NCBI GenBank assembly: GCA_963778165.1
Contig: CAVZTE010000005.1
Span: 310,001 to 374,000 of the forward strand
Length of the DNA: 64,000 nucleotides
Reading direction: 5' to 3'
Origin: Bog-756 sp963778165
GTDB lineage: Bacteria; Actinomycetota; Acidimicrobiia; Acidimicrobiales; RAAP-2
The stretch's first letter is position 1; every line of letters begins with the position of its first letter. Positions 44,318 to 52,797 of the stretch are shown here, one piece after another. The notes beneath the pieces were generated by a model, which was not told where the DNA came from, did not search any database, and worked only from the letters and a program-made list of their open reading frames with translations. Made by a program: the position numbers and the translations under genes.

Positions 44318-45979
44318 GTGACCGAGTCCGCAGAACGGATCGCCGATCTGATGGTCCGGTGCCTGGAGAACGAAGGCGTCACCCACGTGTTCGGCGTGCC
44401 CGGCGAAGAGAACATCCACCTGGTCGAAGCGCTCTCACGCTCCCCCATCCGTTACGTGTTGGTCCGTCACGAGCAGGGGGCCTCGTTCATGGCCGAGACC
44501 TATGGGCGACTCACCGGACAGGCCGGTGTCTGCTCCGCCACCCTGGGGCCGGGGGCCATCAATCTGCTGCTCGGGACGGCCGATGCCACCACCAACTCCA
44601 CGCCGTTGATCGCGCTGTCGGCCCAAGTGGGAATGGACCGCAGCTTCAAGGAGTCGCACCAGGGGGTCGACCTGGTGTCGATGTTCGCTCCGGTGACCAA
44701 GTGGTCGGCCCTCATCGCCACCCCCGGGGCCGTCCCCGAAATGGTCCGCAAGGCCTTCAAGCTCGCTCAGACCGAACGACCCGGCGCGGCCTATCTGGCT
44801 GTTCCCGAGGACGTGGAGCGGGCGTGGGCGCCGGCGGGGTCAGCACCTTTGCCGGTGAACGTGCCCCGCCCGGACGAACCGTCGCCGGACCAGGTGGCCA
44901 GGGCGGCCGCCATCGTGGAAAACGCTGTCAATCCCATCGTGCTGGCCGGCCATGGAGCCACCCGTTCCGCCGCCGGGCCCAGCCTGCTGCGGTTCGCCGA
45001 GTCACTGGGGCTTCCGGTGGCCACGACCTTCCACGGCAAGGGGGTCTTCTCCGACGACCACCCCCAGGCCCTCGGGGCCATCGGCTTCATGCGCCACGAC
45101 TACGTCAACTTCGGCTTCGACCGTGCCGACGTCGTGATCACCGTGGGCTACGAGCTGCAGGAGTTCGATCCGGTCCGGATCAATCCGATGGGTGACAAGC
45201 AGATCATCCACATCCACCGGTTCCCCGCCGAGGTGGATCGTCACTACAACGTCGACGTGGGCCTGCAGGGAGACATCGGGCACAGCTTGGATGCCCTCGG
45301 GGCCGCCGTCGGTCGAACCTTCGAGCAGCAGGGGGATGAACAGCGGATCCGGGGGTTGTTGGCGGACGAGCTGGACCGCGGCCGCGCCGACGACCGGTTC
45401 CCGCTGGCCCCGGCCCGCATCGTGGCGGACACCAGAACGGCCCTGGCTCCCGACGACATCGTGCTGGTGGACACCGGGGCCCTGAAGATGTGGATGGCCC
45501 GCCTCTACCCCACCTACGCCCCCAACACCTGTCTCATCTCCAACGGTCTGTCCACCATGGCCTGGACCGTGCCCGGAGCGATCGGGGCCAAGATCGCCCG
45601 ACCCGAGGCGCGGGTCCTGGTGTCCACGGGCGACGGTGCCTTCCTCATGAACTCACAGGAGATCGAGACCGCCATGCGCGAGCACATCGCCATGGTCGTC
45701 TTGATCTGGGTGGACGATGCCTACGGCCTCATCAGCTGGAAGATGGACCTGGAGCTGGGTCACGACGTCGATACCACCTTCGGCAATCCCGACTTCGTGG
45801 CCTATGCCGAGAGCTTCGGAGCCAAGGGTTACCGGATCGAGGCGGCCGATGAACTGCTTCCCACCCTCCGGGCCGCCCTGGCCGCCGACACCGTTTCCGT
45901 CATCGCCTGCCCGGTCGACTACTCGGCCAACCTCGAGCTCATCCGCTCACTAGGGGAGCTCGACGAGTCCCTGTCCTGA
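44318..45979 (+). CDS. Acetolactate synthase-like thiamine diphosphate enzyme
   Basis: ThDP-dependent enzyme of 553 residues resembling catabolic acetolactate synthase (AlsS/BudB), joining two pyruvates to acetolactate. The N-terminal THVFGVPGEENIHLVEAL and the catalytic Glu in LVRHEQGASFMAETYG are present. The C-terminal ThDP motif is GDGAFLMNSQEIETAM followed by WVDDAYG. There is no regulatory subunit gene next to it, in line with the FAD-independent catabolic type, although other ThDP carboligases cannot be excluded. Confidence 0.88.
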   Translation: MTESAERIADLMVRCLENEGVTHVFGVPGEENIHLVEALSRSPIRYVLVRHEQGASFMAETYGRLTGQAGVCSATLGPGAINLLLGTADATTNSTPLIALSAQVGMDRSFKESHQGVDLVSMFAPVTKWSALIATPGAVPEMVRKAFKLAQTERPGAAYLAVPEDVERAWAPAGSAPLPVNVPRPDEPSPDQVARAAAIVENAVNPIVLAGHGATRSAAGPSLLRFAESLGLPVATTFHGKGVFSDDHPQALGAIGFMRHDYVNFGFDRADVVITVGYELQEFDPVRINPMGDKQIIHIHRFPAEVDRHYNVDVGLQGDIGHSLDALGAAVGRTFEQQGDEQRIRGLLADELDRGRADDRFPLAPARIVADTRTALAPDDIVLVDTGALKMWMARLYPTYAPNTCLISNGLSTMAWTVPGAIGAKIARPEARVLVSTGDGAFLMNSQEIETAMREHIAMVVLIWVDDAYGLISWKMDLELGHDVDTTFGNPDFVAYAESFGAKGYRIEAADELLPTLRAALAADTVSVIACPVDYSANLELIRSLGELDESLS

Positions 45980-46030
45980 GGGGACCTGTTTCTGAGACTG
46001 TCGGCGCAGGAGGACGCGAGATCTCGTCCG

Positions 46031-46076
46031 TGGCTCGGTGGCTCGGTGGCTCGGTGGCTCGGTGGCTCGGTGGCTC
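46031..46076. repeat. 8-bp tandem repeat between two genes
   Basis: Nearly six copies of tggctcgg occupy the gap between the stop codons of two convergent genes. Confidence 0.9.
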
Positions 46077-46495
46077 TACCCGCCGATTGCGGTGGGAGTG
46101 GTCCCGGTGGGAACGGTTCCAGTAGGTGCGACCCCAGTGGCCGTCTTCGGTTCCGGCGGGGTGCGCATGACCGTGGGGTAGCGCCGGGCGTCGAAGGCGG
46201 CCACGAACTGCCGGACCGGCTTGGGCAGCTGCACCAGGAGCCGGCCGGAGGGCCGGTATTCGGGTGGCGAGGCCGTGTCGAGGAACAAGGAACAATGCCC
46301 GACATTGACCGAACGGATCCGGGGGTCCGCTCCCATGCAGGCCCGGAGATACAGAGCGATGGCGCAGCTGCCGTTGTCCCGGGGCACACCAGCCACTCCC
46401 GCGGCCTCCAGCGACCCGGCGACCTCGTCCGGAGATACCCCCAGGCCGGCGAGCAGTTCGCGGGTCTGCCTCTTGAGCTGTCGAAGATCGCTCAT
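46076..46495 (-). CDS. Conserved-looking hypothetical protein
   Basis: A 139-residue soluble protein I do not recognise. It opens MSDLRQLKRQTRELLAGLGV, then has a compact middle with Cys residues (GSCAIALYLRACMG, VGHCSLFLD). It ends with a Gly/Thr/Pro tail (TGTVPTGTTPT) that comes from DNA repeats. The ATG follows GAGGAGG. The next gene on the same strand lies 69 bases upstream, so the two may be co-transcribed. Confidence 0.7.
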   Translation of the reverse strand: MSDLRQLKRQTRELLAGLGVSPDEVAGSLEAAGVAGVPRDNGSCAIALYLRACMGADPRIRSVNVGHCSLFLDTASPPEYRPSGRLLVQLPKPVRQFVAAFDARRYPTVMRTPPEPKTATGVAPTGTVPTGTTPTAIGG

Positions 46496-46564
46496 CGGTC
46501 CTCCTCTCGGTGTGCCCCCTCATCGTAACGCCAGTGATCCGAGGCACACCCGCCGGGAGGCCGG

Positions 46565-46861
46565 TTACTGGAGTCTGGCGTCAGCCGATTCGGGGGAGCG
46601 GCCCGAGACCAGGAGCTGGTGCTGGCGGATCCAGGCGTCCGCACCTTCGCACTCCTCGATGGCCGGTACGTGCTTCCAGGTGCCGTCGCTGGCCTGGTAG
46701 CTCAGGATCCCGCATATCCGACAGGTCCCGATGGATCGCAGGGGGCCGGGATCGGCCCGGTGATCGGCGTTGAGGGTCATCCCCACCTTGACCGCCTCCA
46801 GCGCCTTGGCGCCCACTTCTTCACCGGAGGGGTAGTAGTTGGGGTTGTCCGTCGAAGGCAT
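46565..46861 (-). CDS. Small CxxC hypothetical protein
   Basis: A 98-residue protein starting MPSTDNPNYYPSGEEVGAKA, with CRICG near the middle and another Cys in EECEGADAW. It may bind a metal. The start was chosen for AAGGA eight bases upstream; the frame continues to 46936. Function unknown. Confidence 0.65.
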   Translation of the reverse strand: MPSTDNPNYYPSGEEVGAKALEAVKVGMTLNADHRADPGPLRSIGTCRICGILSYQASDGTWKHVPAIEECEGADAWIRQHQLLVSGRSPESADARLQ

Positions 46862-47066
46862 GTCCACCGTCCTTCTGCCCCACTCCAGCCCCCCGCTGGG
46901 CGTCAAGCGTAGCCAGACCATGGTGGCGGCGCTCAAACGGTCGTCGGATCGGTCGTCGGATCTACCGGGGCCGGAAAGTGTTCCCTGGTCAGCGGATTGA
47001 ACTAGCCGCTGGGCCTGGACCAGTAGGACCGCTGGGCCGGGGTCAAAAAAAGCCCTCGGGCCGGGG

Positions 47067-47348
47067 TCACTTGCCCTGTTCCGGCCCCCGGCGCACCAGT
47101 GCGGTCAGCTCCTCGACCAGCTGGCGGAGCTCGGCCACTTCCGGCCCCAGGTCGACCTGCCCCTCCCTCCTCGGAGGGTCGACCCGGCCGAGCCGCTCCT
47201 CCAGAGCGTCGAGATGCCTGGCCAGGATGGTGAGCCCGGCCATGGCGGTGACACCGGCGAAGTCCACCCGCTGGCCCTTGTCGAGGGTGGGGTACTCGGT
47301 ATCGGCCCTGGCGATCAGAGCGGCGATGTCATCTTGGGCGGAGGCCAT
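47067..47348 (-). CDS. Small helical hypothetical protein
   Basis: A 93-residue, strongly charged helical protein (ILARHLDALEERLGRVDPPR, then ELRQLVEELTALV) that probably forms a coiled coil. TACGCT lies five bases before the ATG, suggesting a leaderless transcript. No family recognised. Divergent from the BtuF-like gene. Confidence 0.65.
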   Translation of the reverse strand: MASAQDDIAALIARADTEYPTLDKGQRVDFAGVTAMAGLTILARHLDALEERLGRVDPPRREGQVDLGPEVAELRQLVEELTALVRRGPEQGK

Positions 47349-47498
47349 GCCAGAGCGTAGCCAGGGGACTATGACTCCCTCAGCCCCTGCTGGAGCTCGA
47401 GCTCTCCCCCTACTGGAGCCGAGGGCTCGAGCCTGTCGTCGTGGTGACTGGGTTGTTCGGGCCTCGATTGGCCTGGCGCGATTGCTCGGTCCGGTTAG

Positions 47499-47504
47499 TA
47501 CCGT
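47499..47504 (+). promoter_or_regulatory. -10 box for leaderless BtuF-like transcript
   Basis: TACCGT ends seven bases before the GTG start and there is no Shine-Dalgarno sequence between them. Confidence 0.55.
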
Positions 47505-47511
47505 GGCCGGG

Positions 47512-48396
47512 GTGCGAATCGTGTCGCTGTTGCCGTCGGCCACGGAGATCCTCTTCGCTGTGGGCGCCGGCGACGACGTGGTCGGGGTGACCTTCGAGTG
47601 CGACTTCCCCGAGGAAGCCAGGTCCCGGCCGATCGTTTCCAACACCGCGCTCCCCCACGGCCTGACTCCGGGAGAGATCGACACGGCCGTGCGGAAGCGG
47701 CTCGCCGCCGGCGAGGACCTCTACACCCTCGACGAAGGGGCGCTACGAACCCTCGACCCTGATGTGATCGTCACCCAGGACCTGTGCGCGGTGTGCGCGG
47801 TGGACGTCACCGAAGTGGAGGCGGCTCTGGACCACCTCGGCTGCCGGGCCCACGTGCTCACGCTGGACCCGATGAGCCTGAGCGACGTGCTCGGGTCGGT
47901 CGTGGACGTGGGCTTGGCGACCGGACATCTCGGGCCCGCCCTTCAGGTCAAACAGGATCTCATCGGGCGCCTGGACGCGGTGGCGTCGGCGACGTCCGGC
48001 CGGCACCAGCCACGGGTGGCAGTCCTCGAGTGGACCGATCCTCCGTTCTCGTCGGGCCACTGGGTACCCGACATGGTGAGCGCCGCAGGAGGTGTGCCGG
48101 TGCTCGGCCGGGCCGGCACACGCTCCCAAGAGATCGCTTGGGACGACGTGACCAATGCCGAACCCGACGTGATCGTGGTGGCCCCTTGCGGATTCCGTCT
48201 TGACGGTGCCGTCGATCTGGCCACGGGGCTGGAGGCCGCGGGACGGCTTCCCGACGGCATCCCGGTGTGGGCCGTGGACGCCGACGCCGCGTTCGTTCGG
48301 CCGGGTCCGCGGTTGGTGGACGGGGTGGAGGCCTTGGCCGCGGTGCTCCACCCTGATTGCCTGGAGCTTGACCGGTCCCTGGCTGCTCCGGTCTGA
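47512..48396 (+). CDS. BtuF-like cobalamin-binding protein without signal peptide
   Basis: Periplasmic-binding-protein fold of the vitamin B12/iron-siderophore class (BtuF-like), 294 residues. The start RIVSLLPSATEILFAVGAGD is the usual mature beginning of BtuF, and VVGVTFECDFP, DPDVIVTQDLCAVCAVD and LEWTDPPFSSGHWVPDMV are conserved. No signal peptide or lipobox precedes it, and the leaderless GTG leaves no room for one, so it should be cytoplasmic. It lies directly upstream of the second cobalamin riboswitch, which fits a role in B12 handling; no permease or ATPase gene accompanies it. Confidence 0.85.
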   Translation: MRIVSLLPSATEILFAVGAGDDVVGVTFECDFPEEARSRPIVSNTALPHGLTPGEIDTAVRKRLAAGEDLYTLDEGALRTLDPDVIVTQDLCAVCAVDVTEVEAALDHLGCRAHVLTLDPMSLSDVLGSVVDVGLATGHLGPALQVKQDLIGRLDAVASATSGRHQPRVAVLEWTDPPFSSGHWVPDMVSAAGGVPVLGRAGTRSQEIAWDDVTNAEPDVIVVAPCGFRLDGAVDLATGLEAAGRLPDGIPVWAVDADAAFVRPGPRLVDGVEALAAVLHPDCLELDRSLAAPV

Positions 48397-48429
48397 GGCT
48401 CCCGGAGCGATAGGGCGCACTCGTTGATC

Positions 48430-48532
48430 GGTGCGGCTTTCGATCGGTGCGGCCCTTTTTGGTGCGGCCCTTTTTTGGTGCGGCCTCTTTTTTGGTGCGG
48501 CCCTTGTTGGTGCGGCCCTTTTCGCGGTGCCC
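48430..48532. repeat. Tandem repeat upstream of the second cobalamin riboswitch
   Basis: Six units of ggtgcggcccttttt, with spacing of 15-17 bases through variable T-run length, lie between the BtuF-like gene and the riboswitch promoter. Nothing else is seen between 48397 and 48615. Confidence 0.88.
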
Positions 48533-48615
48533 TCTGTAGCCGCTACGCACTCCCTCGTGGGTCGGCTACGGGGATCTACTGGGACGGCAGGCGGGTGCCG
48601 CGGGCGCAATCCTGG

Positions 48616-48621
48616 TAGGTT
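48616..48621 (+). promoter_or_regulatory. -10 box for the second cobalamin riboswitch transcript
   Basis: TAGGTT lies about 18 bases before the aptamer, in the same position as the -10 box of copy 1. Confidence 0.45.
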
Positions 48622-48638
48622 CGCTGTTCTCAACACAA

Positions 48639-48734
48639 ACAGCCCATCGGGGAAGCCGGTCAAAGTCCGGCGCTGGTCCGCAACCGTAGGTGACGGGGTC
48701 TCAATCGTCACAAGCCGGGATACCGACGAGCTGT
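48639..48734 (+). promoter_or_regulatory. Cobalamin riboswitch (copy 2, controls the toroid protein)
   Basis: The core GGGGAAGCCGG, AGTCCGGCGC, GGTCCGCAACCGT and GCCGGGATACCG is identical in order to copy 1. The closing helix is ACAGC/GCTGT with TCGG/CCGA: different bases from copy 1 but still paired. The internal hairpin is GTGACG/CGTCAC. Downstream, GCTTCC (48803-48808) can pair with GGAAGC (48823-48828) next to the ribosome binding site GAGGA. GGCTTCCC is also complementary to GGGAAGCC of the aptamer core, offering a switch. The last 30 bases before the ATG match copy 1 closely. Confidence 0.95.
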
Positions 48735-48841
48735 GCAATGAGTCCAAACCGTCGAGAATTGCGGCAGGGACTCGGTCGGTCACGGGCCCTTGCGGGGTCG
48801 GGGCTTCCCGGGTCGTTGCCCTGGAAGCGAGGAATCATCCC

Positions 48842-50221
48842 ATGTCCACCAAACGCATGATTGCGTCGGCAACCCTCGGGGTCTGCCTGCTCCTCACCGT
48901 TGCCGCGGGACCGGCCGCGGCACGGACCGTCACCACCACACGCACCGTCAATCCGGCGGCATCGTCTCCCAAGACACTCCCCCAGGTCGAATCGGCTCTG
49001 GGCGGGGCGGGCTGGCTTTCCCGCCAGCTCAACTCTTCGGGCTACGTACCGACACCAGGGAGCCCGAGCACCGCCGATCTGTCGGCCACCGCCAATGTGG
49101 TGCTGGCCCTGGCGGCCGCGGGGTATGACTCCACCGCATCCCACAAGGGCCTCACGTACCTGGAGTCGCACGTCAACACCTACGTGAAGGTAGATGGCAG
49201 CGACGGGCCCGGGCAGCTGTCGCTGTTGATCCTCGATGCCCATGCCCTGGGCGTGAACCCGAAGTCATTCGGTGGCACCAACCTGGTGTCGCGGCTACTG
49301 GCCACCGTGCGGACCTCCGGGGCCGACAAGGGTCTCTTCGGGGCGCAGAGCCCGACCTACGACGGCGCCTACCGTCAGGGTCTGAGCCTGGCCGCCCTGG
49401 CCGGAGCCGGACAGACCAGCGGAACCCAGGTGAGCCTGGCCGAAAGCTGGCTCATCAGTCAGCAGTGCGCCGACGGCGGGTGGACCACCTTCATCAACTC
49501 CAGCAATCCCTGCAACGGCAGTCCGGCCGACTACGAAGGTCCGGACACCAATTCGACCTCGCTGGCGGTACTGGGTCTCTCGGCGCAGGGGGATCTGGGC
49601 GCCACCAGAGCCGGCAAGGCCTCGACGTTCCTGACAGGAGCCGAGGACAGCGATGCCGGGTGGGGATATGAGCCGAACGCCTCCGGAGCGCCGGGTTCAA
49701 CCGACCCCGACTCCACTGCGCTGGTCATGCAGGCCCTCTTGGCCCTGGGCAAGTCCCCCTCGCAGGGGACCTACGTCAGGGGCTCCGCCGATCCGGTCTC
49801 GACCGAACTCTCGTTCCAGCTGACATCAGGCTCCGGAAAAGGTGCGTTCGAGTACCCCGGCGAAGCGGGTGCCGACCTCCTGGCCACCTACGAGGCAGTA
49901 CCGGCGATGTCCGGGGTGATCTTCCCGTTCAACCTGGCTGTCACCACGCTGTCACTTCCGGGCGGCACCGTCGGGTCGGCATACTCGGCCAAGCTGGCGG
50001 CCCATGGCGGCCACGGCTCCTACACCTGGAGCCTGGTAAGCGGCTCGTCACTGCCCAAGGGCCTCAGCCTCGGTAAAACCACCGGCGTCATCTCCGGTCA
50101 TCCCACGGTGGCTGGGACATTCACCGTTAACGTCGAGGTGGCCGACACCCCGACCACCACGATCCCCCATGTCGGGGACATCGCCTGGAAGCAGCTCTCG
50201 CTCAAGATCAGCGCGGCTTGA
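48842..50221 (+). CDS. Secreted alpha/alpha-toroid (intrinsic-factor alpha-domain-like) protein with Ig-like domain
   Basis: Exported 459-residue protein. A signal peptide (residues 1-27, ending GPAAA) is followed by an alpha/alpha-toroid of the prenyltransferase/squalene-oxidase repeat type (about 45-370). Repeat cores are TADLSATANVVLALAAAG, QCADGGWTTF, DTNSTSLAVLGLSAQG and DPDSTALVMQALLALG. The last 80 residues form a putative Ig domain (LPGGTVGSAYSAKLAAHGG, VISGHPTVAGTFTVNVEV). The toroid is the fold of the cobalamin-binding alpha domain of animal intrinsic factor and transcobalamin. Direct control by a cobalamin riboswitch supports B12 binding, which remains inference. There is no visible membrane anchor. 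Confidence 0.88.
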   Translation: MSTKRMIASATLGVCLLLTVAAGPAAARTVTTTRTVNPAASSPKTLPQVESALGGAGWLSRQLNSSGYVPTPGSPSTADLSATANVVLALAAAGYDSTASHKGLTYLESHVNTYVKVDGSDGPGQLSLLILDAHALGVNPKSFGGTNLVSRLLATVRTSGADKGLFGAQSPTYDGAYRQGLSLAALAGAGQTSGTQVSLAESWLISQQCADGGWTTFINSSNPCNGSPADYEGPDTNSTSLAVLGLSAQGDLGATRAGKASTFLTGAEDSDAGWGYEPNASGAPGSTDPDSTALVMQALLALGKSPSQGTYVRGSADPVSTELSFQLTSGSGKGAFEYPGEAGADLLATYEAVPAMSGVIFPFNLAVTTLSLPGGTVGSAYSAKLAAHGGHGSYTWSLVSGSSLPKGLSLGKTTGVISGHPTVAGTFTVNVEVADTPTTTIPHVGDIAWKQLSLKISAA

Positions 50222-50348
50222 CTCGTACCGGCTTGGACCGGTGCCGCTGTCACCCGCGGTCGGGTGCAGCGGTGCCGGTCGCCGGCCGGCGCTTGGCGGT
50301 GTCGATCACTTCTTGAGGGTGTCGGTCACTTCCGTGACGTGATGCCAC

Positions 50349-50822
50349 TCACTGGACCAGTTGATTGACAAGGGGATGCCATGTCCCTTGCCAGCTCCAA
50401 CCTCCGGCCGAACTGGTCGGGTCGACCACTCCGTCGTAAACGCCGATCTTCCGATGACTCGAGGCATAGACCGAGCAGGTGAACGTGGAGCCGGGTGTCC
50501 ACGACGGCGGCGACCCACAAGCCACGCTGACGACGCCGGCCACACCGAATTGGTCAGGGCCGTTTCCAGTGACGGCTGTTCGCACCTGTTCATCGAGAGC
50601 GGAGGTAGGCGGCCCCGACGCCGACGGACTCCCCGAGGAACCGCCGCCAAGCAAAACCCCAAAGGTGGTCGCCCCCACCACGGCTACCACGAGTAAGACA
50701 ATGGCCACTCGTCGGACCGGGTGAGCCTTCTTCGGGACATCTGCGTTGAAGTCTTCATCCGGGGAATGCCACTGACCGTCCGAACCAACCCACCACCCCG
50801 GCCCATAGAGATCGTCACTCAT
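50349..50822 (-). CDS. Single-helix membrane protein with aromatic N-terminal motif
   Basis: A 157-residue protein. The cytoplasmic N-terminus has GPGWWVGSDGQWHSP, resembling the short DUF2510-type motif. A membrane helix follows (VAIVLLVVAVVGATTFGVLL), then an extracytoplasmic domain with two cysteines (SVACGS, FTCSVY) of the small DUF4333-like type. Function unknown. Confidence 0.75.
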   Translation of the reverse strand: MSDDLYGPGWWVGSDGQWHSPDEDFNADVPKKAHPVRRVAIVLLVVAVVGATTFGVLLGGGSSGSPSASGPPTSALDEQVRTAVTGNGPDQFGVAGVVSVACGSPPSWTPGSTFTCSVYASSHRKIGVYDGVVDPTSSAGGWSWQGTWHPLVNQLVQ

Positions 50823-50908
50823 GGCATTGATGGGAACGAGGAGGCGGGCACGGTCGGAGTCCGCCGCCCCACGACAGGTGAATCGATCGGGCCGGCCCTT
50901 GGGCTGCC

Positions 50909-51166
50909 TTACCTGACTTGGCTGGTGCTGGCGACCCTGCCGGTCCGACTGACGTCTCGGGCGTCCTGCCCCGACCAGGTCGCCGGAGGATCGCTGGCAG
51001 GAAAGGACTCCTTGCCCGCCTCGTCGACCAACTCGTCGGAGTCGGCCCGCATGTTGTCATCGTGAGGATGTAGGCCTTCATCCATGGCATCGATTCCCGA
51101 TTCGTCGAGCTCCGTCCGAATCCTACCGCCGCGGGCCAGAATCCGTGCCGACACAACCAGCGACAT
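50909..51166 (-). CDS. Small acidic protein with ESFPASDPPA motif
   Basis: An 85-residue protein starting MSLVVSARILARGG. It contains the motif ESFPASDPPATW, which recurs in small actinobacterial proteins of unknown function. The ATG at 51166 follows AGGGA. The stretch before the motif is strongly acidic. Confidence 0.7.
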   Translation of the reverse strand: MSLVVSARILARGGRIRTELDESGIDAMDEGLHPHDDNMRADSDELVDEAGKESFPASDPPATWSGQDARDVSRTGRVASTSQVR

Positions 51167-51296
51167 GTGAAGGTCCCTTTTTCTGATCCTGTCACCGGGC
51201 GCGCTCTCTGCCGCCGGGCGCGCTCCAGCGGCCGGCGGTGCAGGAATAACGGGAATCGGTGATCGGTGGAGCGAGGGGTGGGGCTTCGGCCCGGGT

Positions 51297-52529
51297 TCAT
51301 TCCCGCCGTGGCGGTTCGGTCCGCTCCCGCTGGTTGCGCATCCGGTTGTGCCGGCCACAGAGCAGCCGGCCGTTCTCCTGGGTGGTCGGCCCCCCGTTGC
51401 TCCAGGGCTGGATGTGGTCGACCTGGCACCGGGAGGCCGGCACGTCACAGGTCGGGTGGGCACAGGTCCGGTCCCGCACCTCGATGGCTCTCCGGGTGGC
51501 CCCGGTGAACAGGCGTGTCGTGGGGGCGATCTCTCGTCGTCCCTGGGGGGTGAAGACGGCCTGGTCGAGGGCCTCGGGGGTGAGGGAGGCCAGTTTTGAC
51601 GGTGCCCCCATCGCCACCCGTCCTCCGAGGGTGAAGGTGGCCCGCTCGAGGTCGGCCTGCAGCAACCAGGGCAGCAGGGTGCCGGGTGGGATGACCGTGC
51701 CGTCCTCCAGCTGGGAGAGCCTGCCGTGGAGCGATTCGTAGTCCACCAGCACGGTGAACAGCGGTGCCGGTCGCCGGCCGTCGTGGTCGGCCTTGGAGCG
51801 GGTGGCCATCTCCACCAGGGCGTCGGCCCGGCGCTGGCCCGGGGTGCGGGTGAGCTCGGCGAGGAGGGGCTCCCTACCCAGGCGCTCTCTGGCCTCGGCC
51901 CACTCGGCGTCGAAGAACAGCTGCTCGAGGCGGTCGAGCTCCCCGCCCACGATGGCCCCCGAGATGGGGTCCAGGGTCATCTGTCCCAACCACATGTCCT
52001 CGAAGCTGCGGACCAGGTACACCTCTCGTTGGGCACAGCGCCGCTCGGCCTGGTCTTCTGCCCCTGCCCGGTCGGCCCGGTGCAGCCAGTAGTTCATGTA
52101 CTGGACGAACTGGTGGTGGGAGAGCTGCGTCCCCTGGGCCACCAGCTCTCCTTCCTGGTCGATCAACGCCTCGTGGGTGCGGTCCTGGTCGGCGGCGATG
52201 AGCACGTCCACCTGGTCCCCGTTCAACTGCCCGGCACCGAAGGCCTCGGTGGTCCGGGGCAGGCGGCGGAGGTGGCGTCCCCGCTTGACCTGGGCGGCAG
52301 CCTGCTTGTTCGACAGCCGGCACTCGGACTTGAGCCAGGCCTTGGTGGTGACCGCCCCATCGGCCTCGAAGGTGCCGGCGGCGTCGAAACAGGCCACCGT
52401 CGTGGTGACCAGGCAGTCGAGCTGGGCCAACTGCTTCTCGAGGACGGCCAGGGACTCGGCGTCGGCGAAGGCCGCCGGACCGAGTGCTCTGGCCGCATCG
52501 AGAGCCACTTGGAGGTCGTCTAGAACCAT
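51297..52529 (-). CDS. HNH endonuclease with DUF222 domain
   Basis: A 410-residue protein with an N-terminal helical DUF222 region and a C-terminal HNH nuclease domain: CAHPTCDVPASRCQVDHIQP, then GGPTTQENGRLLCGRHN. The zinc-binding CxxxxC and CxxH pairs and the HNH residues are intact. Such genes occur in many copies in actinobacteria, sometimes inside mobile introns, but no intron or element is seen here. The ATG at 52529 was chosen; the frame continues upstream without conserved features. Confidence 0.9.
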   Translation of the reverse strand: MVLDDLQVALDAARALGPAAFADAESLAVLEKQLAQLDCLVTTTVACFDAAGTFEADGAVTTKAWLKSECRLSNKQAAAQVKRGRHLRRLPRTTEAFGAGQLNGDQVDVLIAADQDRTHEALIDQEGELVAQGTQLSHHQFVQYMNYWLHRADRAGAEDQAERRCAQREVYLVRSFEDMWLGQMTLDPISGAIVGGELDRLEQLFFDAEWAEARERLGREPLLAELTRTPGQRRADALVEMATRSKADHDGRRPAPLFTVLVDYESLHGRLSQLEDGTVIPPGTLLPWLLQADLERATFTLGGRVAMGAPSKLASLTPEALDQAVFTPQGRREIAPTTRLFTGATRRAIEVRDRTCAHPTCDVPASRCQVDHIQPWSNGGPTTQENGRLLCGRHNRMRNQRERTEPPRRE

Positions 52530-52797
52530 GACCAAGTATCCCAGGAGGGTGTGACGGTGGTCCGGGGAGACCGGGGCGGGCGGAGTGGCGAGATGGGCCG
52601 GGCGGGGGCCGGGGTTCCAGCGGAGCAGACCGGTCGACCGCCGGGCCAAAGAAGCCAAGGCCGACCGACCCACGGATCCGGGTTCGGTGCCGCGGCCACC
52701 GCCCCGTTTGTGAATCAGCAGGTTGAAGTAACGGGGGAACCTGACCGAAGATGGAGCTGCGGCACAATCCGAGGTCCAACAGCGGGAGTTGACCAAC

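Noticed and set aside
48430..48532. Row of T-runs as a series of terminators
   Set aside because: The T-runs follow repeats without stable hairpins; a minisatellite is the simpler explanation.
51297..52529. HNH gene as part of a group I/II intron, intein or phage
   Set aside because: No intron ends, intein motifs or phage genes flank it; DUF222-HNH genes are common single genes in actinobacteria.
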